From Mixophyes australis (lineage: Eukaryota; Chordata; Amphibia; Anura; Limnodynastidae), in assembly GCA_036250195.1 (NCBI GenBank), contig JAVHZZ010000003.1, positions 33,944,335 through 34,008,334 of the forward strand: DNA of 64,000 nt, given 5' to 3'. Under the pieces are notes generated by a model. It was not told where the DNA came from. It worked only from the letters and a program-made list of their open reading frames with translations, and searched no databases. Made by a program: the position numbers and the translations under genes. How positions within the stretch are numbered: the first letter of the stretch is position 1; the number at the start of each line of letters is the position of its first letter. This document shows, piece after piece, positions 10,507 to 23,573 of this stretch.

Positions 10507-10659
10507 TTAGTGATATTCCTGGCTATAACATTGGTGCTGGTTGCTCATTTTAGGTGTGGCATTTTTTAATTTACTTTATTTTATTACTTTTTTTTTTAAC
10601 CAATAGGGAGAGAGCAATATTTATTGCCACTTTGATAACAATGGCTAGATATGTCAGCT

Positions 10660-10905
10660 GGCATGGTGGCATAGTGCTAAACATTGCTGCCTCAGAGCAC
10701 TGGGGTCATGGGTTCAGTTCTGACCAGGACCCTATCTGGTAAACATACTGGTAGGGTAACCGGCTTCTGTTGAAATTAACCCCAGTGTGTGTGTGTGTAT
10801 CCCCATGTGGTATGGAATATAGATTGTAAGCTCCTCTGGGACTCAGTAATGTGCAGTGTAATAAGTAGGCACAGTATAAATAATGTTAATAGATAAATCT
10901 ATATA
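10660..10905 (+). repeat. V-SINE-like tRNA-derived SINE, internally deleted
   Basis: The 5' part reads GGTGGCATAGTGCTAAACA then GGTCATGGGTTCAGTTCTGA, recognisable as A-box-like and B-box-like pol III promoter segments. The middle is shortened relative to the copy at 48222. The 3' part keeps the AGATTGTAAGCTCC segment. Confidence 0.65.
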
Positions 10906-11585
10906 CTTGGCATATGTTGAATCATTGGTATCTATATGCCTTGTTTTGAGTTGAACTTATATTAAGATACCTGCAGCTAAAAATATACATGTTAACCATC
11001 AATTTTGCGTCTGTAGGTTTCCACCTACGTTTGGGCCACATATTTATTTTGTGCAAGTGTCGTGCAAAACTACTGTGGGAAGCCTTTGTATTGCTATATT
11101 TGTCAATAACGTGCAATGTTGTACATCTTAATTTTGCCATAAATGTATCACCTGCAAAGTATTTTTATTCACACTTCATTAAACAAATAAAAAAATACCT
11201 AATATCACAAAATATAATTTAAGAGTTAATAATTAAATAGTTCTATTTTTTCTGACATTTGACAATACAGCATTATGAATAGATAATACAAATAATAGAT
11301 TTTTACTAGTAGTACAATTAATGCAGTACCTGACTTTTAATGGGATTGTTCCATCAAAAAATGCATAATGGGAATTTCTGGAAGAAAATATATACTGTAT
11401 ATGTTTTTTTACTTTCCCATTATATTGATCTGCGGAGATCTGTGTTGTTGAAACAGCTGCACATGTAGTAAGAGAGGGCTTACTCACAGTGTAGGAAGAG
11501 CTCTCCAACACCTCACATACAGTTATCTGGGCTCCCTATGTCATCAGTTTGTCTGCCAGTATCTTCAGCATGCTCTCTGTGCACA
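10906..11585. other. Unannotated AT-rich DNA
   Basis: No gene or bounded repeat recognised. Confidence 0.4.
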
Positions 11586-11587
11586 CT

Positions 11588-12024
11588 AGGGTCTATTTAT
11601 ATTGCTGTTAATTATCATCTCTTATCACAATGATAAGAAATGAATTAACATGGCAATTTATTAAAATTGATTAGACAGGGCAGTGGCTCCAATAGAAGCC
11701 TGTCCCTGTGAATAATTTATAGTACAGGTTTTTATGGCCTTGTACAATTTGTGATGGGGAGAAGCACAAAGCATGCTGGGAGAGAGCCAAAGATTCCTCT
11801 CCTACAGTGCTCTCCCCATAGGATAGAATGGCTAACACCATCTGCAGTTAGCTGTCAGGGGCAAGCACTTGAGTACCTATAGAGACTTCATTTGCGATCA
11901 AAGTGGCTGGAGTTTGAGATCCTTTAATAATAAAGAGCCTCTGTACTTTAAAATACAGTAATAACCCTAATAACTGCAGATTTCGGGGGATTTGAACCTC
12001 TTCGGAGATTCATAAATATGCCCC
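11588..12024. mobile_element. Non-autonomous element with GGGTCTATTTAT ends
   Basis: The left end reads AGGGTCTATTTAT and the right end ATAAATATGCCCC, an imperfect inverted repeat. A palindromic CTTATCACAATGATAAG lies inside. The segment at 33949-34200 shares this palindrome, the GTGGC/GCAGC and TTTATAGTA phrases, and the GGGGAGAGCACAAAGC block, so this is a dispersed family. The superfamily is not determined because no clear target duplication was found. Confidence 0.55.
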
Positions 12025-12705
12025 ACTGACAGATAGCAAGGGGGGATTGAAGAGGGACCATAGAAGTCCAAATTTATCAGACATTTCTAGCCAAGACACA
12101 GTGCTCTATTTACAGAATTAACTTTCAACCGGCTATCATTAATGTTATTTTGTATTTTTTTGACTTTATAATACTATTAAATCTATCAGTTGGCTGGAGC
12201 AAAGCTAGCAATACTCATTACAGACCATTGTGTTTGTGGTAAACTTGCCCAAATATATAAATTCTCCATTCACTGATCTCATCATTCGTTGGTCTAGCAT
12301 TGGACTAAATAACGGGGACTAGATAACATTTTATCCCCTGTGATCATTAAGTAACATCTAACAAATCAAAATACTTTTTAATCTGATTTTGAACAGACTG
12401 GACAGTCAATTTGGAGTGATATTGGATACATTTGGTTTAATACAACCAAATTGGTCAAATAAATTGCCATGAGTATTGCCAGTGTAAGGCATTTAGTCAT
12501 TATGTTATTTGATATTCAATCTAAAACTTCCACATGTAGATTTTCCATTGTAACTAGAAGAATTTAATTATTTACCTGCTCGTCGCAGCCGTATCAAAGA
12601 AATGGGGTCATCCATCTTAAAAAGTTGAAACATATGCTATAAGTGTTTTGATTTATTCATAATATTATTACATTCATGTGTGTAATATAAAAGCAGTATA
12701 CTGAC
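12025..12705. other. Unannotated AT-rich DNA
   Basis: Nothing recognised up to the L1 target duplication. Confidence 0.4.
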
Positions 12706-12722
12706 TATCAGTACTTGTTTTT

Positions 12723-14801
12723 TTTGGGGTTTTTTTAAACTTTTTATTTATAACAGCAGATATATGTATAAAGCACAACAGTACAGGTCATACATCTTGT
12801 CCAAGTACCAATATTACTAAATATAAGGACATCAGATAAGAAAAATGAGAAACGCAAAAAAAATAACAGACAAAATAAAGATACATTTTTCTCATCCAGG
12901 TACATTCCGGAAGGGAGTTAAAGATCTGAAAAGTGAACAATTGAGATAGAAAATTTTTCCCAATAGCAAAGGTGCATCTTGTACCATTGTACTTATCTAG
13001 TGAATAGAACACACTGCTATGATTTTATATTTTTTTGGGGAGGTGCGAGGGGAAGGGAGGAAGGGGGAGGGACAGAGGGGGAGAGGTGAATAGAGGGAAC
13101 ACAAAGAGAATAGGTGAAAGAAAGTTACCGAGATTGAAGAAAGAAAAGGAGGGAGAAGCAACTTAGGCTTATGAGAGGCCTGGCATAGTGCTGTTGTTAA
13201 AGCTATACCAAGGATCCCATATTTTGTGGAACGTGGGAACTTTGTCATGGAGAAGACTAGTCACATATTCCATGGATGCCGTGTGCCAAGTTCTTTTCAT
13301 AACTCCCTCTTTAGAAGGTTGTGAGGCCTTCTTCCATTCACTAGCTATTTGTAACTTAGCTGTATTATAGATGTGTCGGATCAGCTTATCTGATGTCTTA
13401 GTAATGCCCTTGATAGGTTGGTAAAGGAGCACCGAGAGTGGATTCTTAGGCACGTCAATTGAGGTAACCTGTCGGACCAGTGATATAACTTCGTCCCAGA
13501 ATTTAGCCACCAAAGGGCAATCCCACCAAACATGAAGAAAAGACGGACGTCAGTGAGTGACGTAAGACGCTGGACGTGGGAATTTGGAAGTGGAAACCCT
13601 AGCCCTCTTCGAACGGCGTGCAGCGCTGAAGTGTTATCCGGGACATCTACGGCGGCTGCAATAAGATCTATCACGCTTGTTTGAAAGATTGCAGGGTAAG
13701 GGTCCACCCTCTCCTTGTCTAGCGGTGTCTGTTTATCACCGTTTATGAAGTTGTCCATGAGCGGTTTTTTATTAATAAATGTTGTGAGGATTTTACACTA
13801 TGGAATCTTCTCTTTTTTATAATTGTGACGGAGTGGAGGTTTATTCTATGGGATAAAGATCAGGAACGAAGACAGACGAATATACATGCCAGATTTACAT
13901 TGCTAGTCTCCTACTATCTTCTAGTAAGTGCATACCCATGAGGGGCTAAAGGAGGATCTTTTCCATCACGTGGTGTTGTTGTATAATAGAAAACACGGGT
14001 CACTAAAAGGTCTTTTCGTGTGAATATTTGAATGGCATAAACAGGCTATACTATGTCAATTTTATATTTTTTTACATATGTCCATTGGAGGAATATCCAC
14101 AACGAAGAAAATTAAAGAAGAAGAATTCTCATTCTCCTTGTGAATACTGTTATCAAGAAATAGTGACTTTATTTATTTTAGGACCTATGTGGATATTTTA
14201 TATGTTTAATGCTAAGCGCCAACTTTTCTTATAATTTGTGGTTTTGATAGATGTATGAGTACATAAAAGGGATTGTACATTTTAAGATAAGAGGCTGCTT
14301 TGGGACTGATCGCGCAGAGAGACTTCCTTTTGATCTTTTGATGAAGAAAAGAGCTCACCGCCCCACAATCACGCCAACATAAATTTGAAGTTTGGGGAAA
14401 GATAGAATGGAGCCTCTCAGGGACCATATACCATCTGGTGTAGACCTTGTATGAGTTTTCACGGATAGCTGTATTAATAGATGACCTTGAGATTTTTTCA
14501 CGAATGAGCGACAATCTCTCCTCGTCTAGGGTCACCCCAAGATCCTGTTCCCAAGCCTGCTCAAACGGTTCATTAGGAGGAGATGAAGAGGACACGAGGG
14601 AACTATACAGAATCGATATATAGCCACGGCGACCCGGGCTATAAATACAGTGCCTCTCGAAGGATGTTGGCAACCGCAACCTAGATGAATGAGTCTGGGC
14701 TTGAATAAAGCTTTTAATTTGTACATAGTGAAAGTAAAGGTTGCTTGGAAGTGCATGTCTCTCACTCAGGTCTGTGAAAGAGCGTGGAGCATGCTCTCCC
14801 A
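12723..14801 (-). mobile_element. 5'-truncated L1-type LINE with 17-bp target duplication
   Basis: TATCAGTACTTGTTTTT occurs at 12706-12722 and again at 14802-14818, and a T-rich stretch follows the left copy, as expected for the poly-A end of a minus-strand LINE. The protein remnant belongs to the C-terminus of L1 ORF2. Segments include FEQAWEQDLG, then YKVYTRWYMVPERLH, LCWRDCG, and, after a nested insert, VAKFWDEVISLV and a KIWDPWYSF ending. About 450 bases to the left are 3' untranslated region. The element is 5'-truncated inside ORF2. Confidence 0.85.
13544..14340. mobile_element. Unclassified 797-bp insert in the L1
   Basis: ATGAAGAAAAGA is present on both sides (13532-13543 and 14341-14352), a perfect 12-bp duplication, and the L1 ORF2 reading resumes across the insert. 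The left part is CpG-richer (GGACGTCAGTGAGTGACGTA). Two phrases of the type CTTTTTTATAATTGTG and CTTTTCTTATAATTTGTG recur inside. No poly-A or inverted termini are visible. A retroposed element of unknown family, possibly Penelope-like, is a guess. Confidence 0.65.
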
Positions 14802-14818
14802 TATCAGTACTTGTTTTT

Positions 14819-16820
14819 ATGTTCATGTACTCAAGCTCACATAGTTATTTTTTTGCTAAGGTACATGCAGCATATTTGATTCAGGGTAAGATCTATTAGG
14901 TTCAACACCTGGGCATACATTGCATTAGATATGTAGAATGACATCTATCATAGCTGTTTTCATGTCAGGCAGAGAAAGTGCTGTTCAATGAGAGTGGCTG
15001 GTTATTCAGTATGACCGTTTTATCGAGTAAGCTGTCAGATGTTGAACATTACATAATAATGTAGGATTTCATATTACATATACGGAGCACAGACAAAGTC
15101 TATATTGATGTTGTAGTAAACATGGTTTCTCTGTGCACAAGAGGACTAAATGGATCATCATCAACATCCTAATTTATTTATAGGGCGTCGTGTGATATGT
15201 GATACTTAAATATATTATACAATGTGTATTCTCTATATCAAATGGCTTGCTCTGCGCTCAGCCTTTCAGTCGTGTTGGGTGAATGGTGCAGATAGAAGCA
15301 TATGATGAAAAAAGGTTTTGTTTACTAACTAATGGGAATTCTTTTTTATCCTGTAACTGTTAAAGCTAAACAAAGTAGCTGTATCTTGGGAAGTAAATAA
15401 GGAAGTGAGGTGGAGGAATCCGTTAAAAAAACAGGCTGCTCGGTTAAAGCTTTAATAAGGGTGGGTTAGCCTTAAATTTGCACTGGAAATTCTTTGTAAA
15501 TGATGCCTTATTTAACAAAGATAGTAAAGGGATAATTAAAGCACAACAAATTTATTATAGTAAACAGTGGGGGAAATCTAAAGCTGAAGTGGTTATAAAT
15601 GATAAATATTTTAAATATTGTGGATTGATGCCAAATTGTCAATGGTTTTGATATTATCATTCAGAATTTTATCACTGCACATTGACATATTTCTGTGAAC
15701 CTTTGTTCCCCCATATTTAGTCACTGACTATGATCAATGATTGAATGGCGCTGTAAGCAGAAATGTAAACTACAGCAGACTTTTTTCTTACCTCAGCTAA
15801 TAAATCAGACACTATTTCCATTATGGTAAATTGTATTTGCTGTCATACTGCTTACTTTGAGAAATAACAAAAGAACTGTCAGTATAAAGTACACAAATAT
15901 CACTTTAAAATTTAAGAATTATAGGTCAATAAATGTGTTTTAATTTGCTTGGGTTTAATTACATTTTGTTAAACCAAAATACCATATCCTGAGTTTAAAG
16001 TAGTCACGTTGAGATTAAAGTCATATTGTTCACTTACAGATGGATGTAAATAGCTTTCCACATTTTCTGCCGCAAAGCTATTGGAAGGTTCAAATAAAAT
16101 AATAAATAAAAATAAATAAGGAGTTGATGATAGTGTTGCCGTCATGTTGTATAGTGCTGAAACAAGATAAAACAAAAACAATAACTATTGACATTGCATA
16201 TTTTAGTCAAACTGCATCAAAATGATGTGCAAATTTTTAATTACATATCAACTTTTTATAAACAATTGGAAGTTATGTTCCTTGAAACTTATATACAAGA
16301 AATAAAATTTAGAATATACGGTGTTGCATTTATGTACAGTAATAATTGTCAGTTTTAATGTAATTGTAAACATGTTTTTCCTCTGAGTTTTTTTTTTTTT
16401 AATGGGTGAAAATGGAGTTTCTTTGTGTTACAGGCGAGTGCACACACTATTAGATGATGAACCTCCATTTTGTTTTGAAATAGTTAATTTTTATATTACT
16501 TCTACCTTTGATTAAGTCACCAGAATGTCAAAGCAGAAGGTCATAGGTCTGTGTGTTATGTAAGGGATGAGGCGCCTGATGAGTTTGTGATTAAATTTAA
16601 ATACAGGAGTCATATAGTCCACTTAATTGAAGGATAAACAGAGTTAGGACGCCGTGACGATTATGTATCAGCATCCTAATTGACTGGAGATTACGCTCAA
16701 GGCTTACAAAATTTTAAAAGACATACTGCGCAAATAGTTTCAGTTTCCCGCCTTCTTGTTTTTTTTCTATTTTTTATTTGTTGGAACCTTGGTCCCTGAC
16801 TATAAGCAGTTGAAAAAGGA
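14819..16820. other. Unannotated AT-rich DNA
   Basis: About 2 kb without a recognisable gene or repeat border. Short ORFs here have no domain signature. Confidence 0.4.
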
Positions 16821-16825
16821 TTCAG

Positions 16826-17340
16826 CAAAGCCAACATCGAGCAGACAGGGAGGCTGCTGAACGCCTCGCTGCCCGGGAAGTTGCAGAGTGACAAGCTGAA
16901 CGCAAACACCGACTGGAGCTCGCCAGGCTCAGCAGCCCGGCGGCAGACCGATGTCCAGCTAGGAAATAACCCAGGCACGACCAGTTTCCCATGTTGGAAA
17001 AGGACGGTGATCTTGATGCGTTCCTGATGGGATTTGAAAGAACTTGCCGACAGTTTGAGCTGGACCCCAGTGAATGGGCCAGCTGTTTAACCCCTAGACT
17101 GAGAGGCAAAGCTTTGGAAGTGTTTTCAGACCTTCCCCAGGAACTAGACGGCGATAATGTCGCAATTAAGAAAGTTTTGTTACTTCAATTCAACATAACT
17201 CCTGAGGCTTACTGGCGGAAATTCCGAGACTCAAGGCGCAGTCTCTCTGATACTTATGCCGGACTGTTAGTGCAATTATCATCCATGATGCATCAATAGA
17301 TTGAGGGATTGCAGGTACTGGACTATGATAAGTTAAAGGA
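16826..17340 (+). pseudogene. Orphan Ty3/Gypsy gag (SCAN-like capsid) fragment
   Basis: An open run from 16991 encodes FLMGFERTCRQFEL, then a segment LTPRLRGKALEVF, then LLLQFNITPEAYWRKFR. This is the signature of Gmr1-like Gypsy gag capsids, the source of the vertebrate SCAN domain. Upstream, a Glu/Ala/Arg-rich stretch (REAAERLAAREVAE) continues in frame as far as about 16826, interrupted by a stop. A stop at 17297-17299 precedes residual coding-like sequence to about 17340. Protease, polymerase and LTRs are absent. It is a decayed fragment, not a host SCAN gene. Confidence 0.75.
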
Positions 17341-17344
17341 TCTT

Positions 17345-17795
17345 AATAGGTACAACTAGAGCCATAAAGTCTTACAAAACATTCACAAATGTTGCATATA
17401 ATTGCATATTGCAAATAAAATATACCCTTTCAGCTTCAATAATTTAACCAATCATATACTAAGGAGAATTGCATAGGGAAACATTTATTTTAGTATAAGA
17501 CGTTAGTAGAACCTGTAATAAATTCAGTGCTCATTCCATCAACCACCTTGTATGATGGCTTCATGCTGATTTGATTGCCTGTCATACTCTGCTGTGTTGG
17601 GTCTTGGTGAAATAAAGCTTCCTGAAATAAGTTATTCAAGTTTGAATACAGTTTTTGTTTCCAATACACGCCAAGTATACCATCTGAGCAGCTTAATTAT
17701 CCATAGGATATAAATGTTATTTTTATCTATCATGGGTTATACTACTATCTGCTTCTATCAGGCATGGAAGAAATCATTTATATTTATGGACTGCC
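17345..17795. other. Unannotated AT-rich DNA
   Basis: No gene or bounded repeat recognised. Confidence 0.4.
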
Positions 17796-18155
17796 ACATA
17801 TCCAGGTCAGTGCAACAAGATTGGCGGAAAGCAAATGTGCTACCAGTCTTAGAAAAGGAAACAAAGCATTAACCAGGAAATTATAGACCAGTGAGCCTAT
17901 CTTCAGTTGTTGGTACATTATTTGAAAATATTTTGGAGGGATATGATTACCAAATATATTGTAGAAAATAAATTGATAAGTGTCATCATAGCTTCATTAA
18001 GGACAGGTCATATCTAACTAATTATACTTAATTTTGTTTGTTCTTTTCACGAGAAGGTAAGATTCAAACTAAGTCTTGGTAGTGCAGTTCATGTGATATA
18101 TTTGGATATTTTAAGAGCGTCTCACATTATAAATTGGTACATAAGATGGGAGTAC
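17796..18155 (+). pseudogene. CR1-type LINE reverse transcriptase, first fragment
   Basis: With several stops, the reading gives DWRKANVLPVLEKE, NYRPVSLSSVVG, FIKDRSYLTN and a decayed IFGYFKSVSHYKLVHKM. These are the early reverse transcriptase blocks of CR1/L2-type LINEs. The reading breaks after LVHKM, and the next expected block appears about 4 kb downstream at 22160. Confidence 0.7.
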
Positions 18156-21100
18156 TCAGTCTACTGTGATGACAACTGTAGAGCTGGGACTTTCTCAGAC
18201 ACCCACATGATACCCCTAGACTGAGTTCTCCCATGAACATATGTCCATGTGAGCAGGGGGAGCTCTGTACGCAGGGTGGAGGGCTCTTGGTCATCCCTCA
18301 TCACTTGGAGAGTGACGTGGAAAAATCAAAGGGGAGGAGATAACAATGCGGCTCTATATTTAAAGGCTCTTTTTACTTTGATGTAAGTGCAACTGCAAGA
18401 GGGGGTGGCAGTATACAGTATATACAGTATATATATGTGGTGACATTAATTAACTGAATTCACAGCCATCGGTGAAAGTTGTTTTTCATATACACCGCTA
18501 AGTACTTCGCTATATTTTTATTTGTGTGCTATTCTTGTTTTTCACATAACTGGGAGAGACCTTCTTGTAGTGGGGACATTCACTGACTCACCACTAAATG
18601 TTGTTTATTAAACTTTACCGCAATGGGAGTCCGGTTTATACTTTGAAATAGCTGTGGTGAAATGCGTGTCGGTCGTGCAGCATCATCCTCGCACTCTGCT
18701 ATTAGGGACTTTTTGGTGTAAATGAGAATGATTTCCATTTTAAAACTGGAACTACAATAAGAATAAAATAGGAACACTCGAGTCAAAGAACTTGTAGATA
18801 ACTGTTCTAGTTCAGATTTACCTTGGTATATCGATTAAGCTGTTGCAGCTGAGAAAAGTATTAGACAATAACAAAAACAAATAGGTGTCTGAGCTTCCTA
18901 AGATATTGTGTATGGCGGCTGGCAACGTATGGGATGGGCAGAGGGGGGTCCAACCCTCCTAACTGTAACAATTGTACAAGGAGTTTCCCAAGGCCCCTGA
19001 TAGTAGGATTCTAAATGTTGATATGATCAAACTTCGATAAACATAATAATGTCATAATTACGAATGGTATAGAAGAATATGGTGGTATCATGCATTTATT
19101 CCAAACATATATTAAGATAAAAGAATGGACGTAAAGATAAGATGTACATAAACTAGCGGTGAATGTTCTCAAACAATCAGTTGTGAGCCTGACCCTTATG
19201 TAGAATTACTCAGGTGAGGACTTCAATAAGTAATGTATTAGTCAATTATCAAGGTGGCTAATCTTGATAAATGGGACAGTGAACAAGCCAAAGCATAACA
19301 GATCTAGTACAGATTATCATCAATCCAATAATGGTGATGAAAATGTCAATGCACTTTCATAACGTAATAAAAAATTAAAAAATGGAGCAAATATTGTCCC
19401 GTGATTGGAATCAGTGGTGTATACAATCGTAACATATGTCCAATCCGTGTGTTTTATGACCAATAGTACGCACTATGTCCTAGTAGGAAGCTTCCAATTG
19501 TTCACATATTCCATATTAGGACAAACGATGCTAACCTTGATAAAGTCTAACTTCAGCAAATATGGAGTCTCCTATCCTACGTTTGTCGGGCTGTAGTCTC
19601 TCCTGCTTCCAGATTTGATCTGTCTTCTGTACAGTGATGTAGTGATGTTGCGCGTGCACTATTGGTATAAGAATGCAGTCCTGAAGCTGCTGAAATGTGC
19701 ATAAGATCCCAAAGCTGCTGAAATGTTAGAAGGGGTTCTTGAAAAACATTATATGTTGATAATATACCCAACTCTTTTCGCCAGCAGAACTGGCTTCCTC
19801 AGGGATAATAAAATAGTAATCAGAAGGGTCTTTTATACATGTAGATGTAGTTCCTGTGTGATTGGTTGTTGGTTGTTCAGAAAGCAGAACAGCTGTGCAG
19901 TGTGTGCTAATCAGTATGTCACAGCTGCATTTGTTGATACTTTGTTAGAGTGAGGGATAAAAGTGTCCCTAATTGTTCTTTGATTGAGAATGTGAAATGA
20001 GGTATCGTTAGAGGCATACATTGTGAACAATGCCCCACTTTCATAAGTACCATAGATCCATATGTATAACATATATATGCATCCTTCAGTTTCCTGAGAA
20101 AGATGTTTCAAATAACAAGGTGTTGCTGACCTGTAAAGACCTCTGTATTTCACTGGTGAACTACTCAATAGAGGAATAAAGGGTTAAATATAGATTCAGT
20201 ATAGATTTGTGGGACATGTCATCCAATCTAGAGAAAACAGGCCATCTCAAACTCAATATTCAGCCCATTTAGTGTCAGAGTTTTGAGGTTATATATCCAC
20301 CTGCTCTCTTCTCAATATATGTGACTGATATAGTCACAGATTCTGATTTTTTTTTATAAAGTTTAGTGCTGTTGGGTCTCTTTGATGGTATAATTTATTA
20401 ATCAAATGAATAAATGATTTAGCATTAAATTTTAAAATTCACACACTGTGCTAAAATATCATCATTGTTACATATACACAGATAGCTATCTGGGCATATT
20501 AAGATCTGAACAGTGGGACTTTAATCTAAGAGGTATCCTTACAATATAATATGATTCTATAATGATTGATAAATAGTAGGGATAACCAAATATTTCATCA
20601 ACCAAAGACCCTATTGTTCCTTTTGTGTTTTATTACAACATTTTAAACACTTTATATTCTTTCTATTGTCACAAACTCTTACAGTATTTTAATACTTCAC
20701 CATTTATTGATTTGTTTGTGTATGGTAGCTGTACAATGACAGTGTTCTCCCCAGAAAATTTTACCAGCTGGGGGGCATCAAAAAGTAGCTGGGTGGGGGT
20801 CTTTTGCACAGAATAATCAACCAAATCACTCCCTTGTTTGTGGCCGGTCTCTTTCCACATTTTATACACATGGGACACATCATTCCATTATCTTCTACCA
20901 ACAACCACTGAAATGTTTTAAACCAGTGAGTATTTACTCCCGATATGCAGTGTTTAAAGAAACACTTTTCATACGAAATAGACTGTGATTCATAAGATGG
21001 ACCAGCCTCATCTGCAATGTCCTTGTTGGAAATCTCTTGCTCTGTTGTGTTCGTAATTTCCATATTTGTCCATATTTTCTTGAAGAAACTTGATTTTTGT

Positions 21101-21285
21101 TTTGTGATTTAATTTCTTACTCATTATGGGTAACAGCTGGCTGAACACAGGTATAATTTTTAACAGCAATCAGATACTGCACAATGCTGTTTGGACACCA
21201 ATCATTTTTTAAGTTGCCAAATGCTTTTTAAACTTGCCCAGATACAACAAAAATGTTGTTTAAACTGTGCCCTGATACTGCACAA
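18156..21285. other. Insert splitting the CR1 LINE, mostly unannotated
   Basis: About 3.1 kb of AT-rich DNA. A phrase TTTCGCCAGCAGAACTGGCTTCCTCAGG near 19780 resembles a motif seen in many non-autonomous DNA elements, and a (TA)n-rich tract lies near 18420. Three loosely similar segments of about 60 bases (around 21170-21300) precede the Tc1 relic. No genes are supported. Confidence 0.35.
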
Positions 21286-22130
21286 ATGCTATTTAGACAC
21301 CAAGTTCCTCCACACGGAACTCATCAAACCATGTCTTTGTAGTCCTTGCTCTGTGCACTTGGGCACAGTTTTGTTGACATAGAAAATGGCCATCACCAAA
21401 CTGTTGCCACAAAGTTGGAAGCATAGCATTTTCCAAAAGGACTTATTATGCTGAAGCATTAAGATTGCCCTTCACTGAAGATAAGGAGCCTAGGCCAAAC
21501 CCTGAAACACAGCCCCATACTATTATCCCTCCTCCACCAAACTTCACAGTTGGCATAATGCAGTCTCGCCCTTCTGACTGCCAAATAGAGAAACGTGATT
21601 CGTCACTCCACAAAACATGTTTCCACTGCTCCACAGTCCAGTGTCTGTGTGCTTTACACCACTTCATCCGATGCTTGCCATTGGTCTTGGTGATGTGAGG
21701 CTGGCATACAGCTACTCGGCCATGGAAACCCATTTCATTAAGCTCCCGCCGCGCAGTTTTTGTGTTTACATTAATGCCAGTGGAAGTTCGGAACTCTTCA
21801 GCTATGGAATCAAGAGAGCTTTGGCGATTTTTACGCTCCATGTGCCTTAGTAGTTGTTGACCTTGCTCTGTGATTTTACGTGGTCTTCCACTTCGTGTCT
21901 GAGTTATTATTGTTCCTAAAAGCTTCCACCTTCTAATAATATCACTTACAGTTCACTGTGGAATATTCAGCAGGGAGGAAATTTCACAAACCATCTTATT
22001 GCGAAGGTGGCATCCTATCACGCTTAAAGTCACTGAGCTCTTCAGAACGACCCATTTTGTATAACAAATGTTTAAAAATGGAGACTGCATGGCTAGTTTC
22101 TTTAATTTTATACACCTCTGGCAACAGGTC
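21286..22130 (-). pseudogene. Tc1/mariner transposase relic
   Basis: The minus strand gives a decayed MGRSEELSDFKR start near 22055, a helix-turn-helix region with stops, a GRPRKIT-like hook region, and then an open run 21446-21841 containing KHRMKWCKAHRHW, the catalytic-Asp block VLWSDESRFSIW and FGGGGIIVWGC. The remainder reads through a decayed LPTLWQQFGDG and KTWFDEF towards 21290. Full Tc1 transposases have about 340 residues. Several stops and frame changes make this inactive. Confidence 0.85.
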
Positions 22131-22159
22131 TGATTGAAACACCTGTACCCCTATGTTGT

Positions 22160-22410
22160 GAAGTTATAGATGATAAAGTATGTTCATGGATATAGAACTG
22201 GTTAAAAGATAGAACACAAAGGCTAGTTATAAATGGAACATATTCAGACAAGTGTAATGTTATTAATGGTGTACAAAATTTATAAGCATTGGACCCTTTC
22301 TTTTTTTAATTGTTTCATTAATAACATTGTAAATGGCCTAGAAAGTAAGCTGTCCATATTTGCTGATTGCACTAAGCTATGTAGGGACATTTATGGGCCC
22401 TATGTACATG
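22160..22410 (+). pseudogene. CR1-type LINE reverse transcriptase, second fragment
   Basis: The reading gives DDKVCSWI, NWLKDRTQRLVINGTYS, then VINGV followed by frame changes, FINNIVNGLESKLSIFAD and CTKLCRDI. These are the central RT blocks, including the position of the catalytic FADD motif, where the second Asp is lost. It continues the block order of the fragment ending at 18155. Confidence 0.7.
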
Positions 22411-23570
22411 ATCCTGTGTCATGGTGTCAAGAAGTTTGGTCATTACCTGTCTGATCGCTGTGACCAATACCTGTTAGCCTCCATCCCCGCAGTGTGAGAC
22501 CTAGGGCATGCAAAGGTCCAGGAGAGGAGAAATACAGGGTGACTAGGAACATCTGTATGCCCCTTGTAGATTTCCTCCACCACCATCTCTGAGTAGAGCT
22601 GCAGGGGTCCGCAGCAACTGCACCAACAATAACCTAGCTCTGTACACAGCAGCCTTCCACAGCTGAGTCACCCAATACATTACACAGTAACCCATCGAAA
22701 ACATGAGTCGTATTGTGCTGCAGCACCTCCAAAGCTCTGTCAGTCAATACTTTAGCTCTGTCAGTTTTGTAGCAACCGCTACAAGACTGTCAGCCATAGA
22801 GCCATCCATATTTTACAGCAGCCCCTCAAGAAACTCTGTCATCTCTTATAATGCAGCAGCCCCTCCAAAATTATCACCCATTTAATACAGAGCAGCCCCT
22901 TTAAAGCTGCATCACCTCATATAGTACACTGAAGATCCTTCAAAAACTGGCACCCCACGCTGCAATTGCTCCACTCCCTTTATTCATCAAAATCATCATC
23001 CAGGACGTGAGGATAATTAGTACTGGGCAGGCTGTCTGGCCATCCATCTGCTGACATGTGTTGGTAGTCTCAATGGGGCCCTGCATTATTTAGAAACTGC
23101 TTAAAGCTCTCGCTGCCTGACTATCTTGTATGACTCTGGTCACGGTGACTCACAGACACTGAGAGGATGAGTTGGGGCCCTTGGTTCATTGGTTGATTGG
23201 TTAGATGATCAAGTGATCGTTAGTAGACCTGGGGCCCTCGGTGTGGTATAAAGCAGCAGAAACTATCGTCAGCCAGGTCTGCTGCCCCATCCAGTTGGGC
23301 AACAATCAATATTTGGCTGTTCTTTGCTCTTGTGTGAGTTAAAATGTCCACCCACAATGTGACGCATTTCACAATTTAACTATTGGCTGCAGATGAACCT
23401 GTCCCCTTCAATTAAGATGCAGAACATGCAATCTGACTGGGAAATATACAGGGGAGCCTGGGATGTCCAGGCACCACCTGTAGAATGACGTTATGCCTCT
23501 TGGTGCAGAGGGCCCCTGAAGCTGTGGGGGCCCAGAGCAATTACTGCACTACACCAATGATAATCCAGTT
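22411..23570. repeat. Degenerate repeat region
   Basis: From about 22620 to 22960 phrases such as GCAGCCCCTCCAAAA and CTCTGTCA recur every 50 bases or so, an eroded tandem array. The rest has nothing recognisable. Confidence 0.45.
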
Positions 23571-23573
23571 CTG

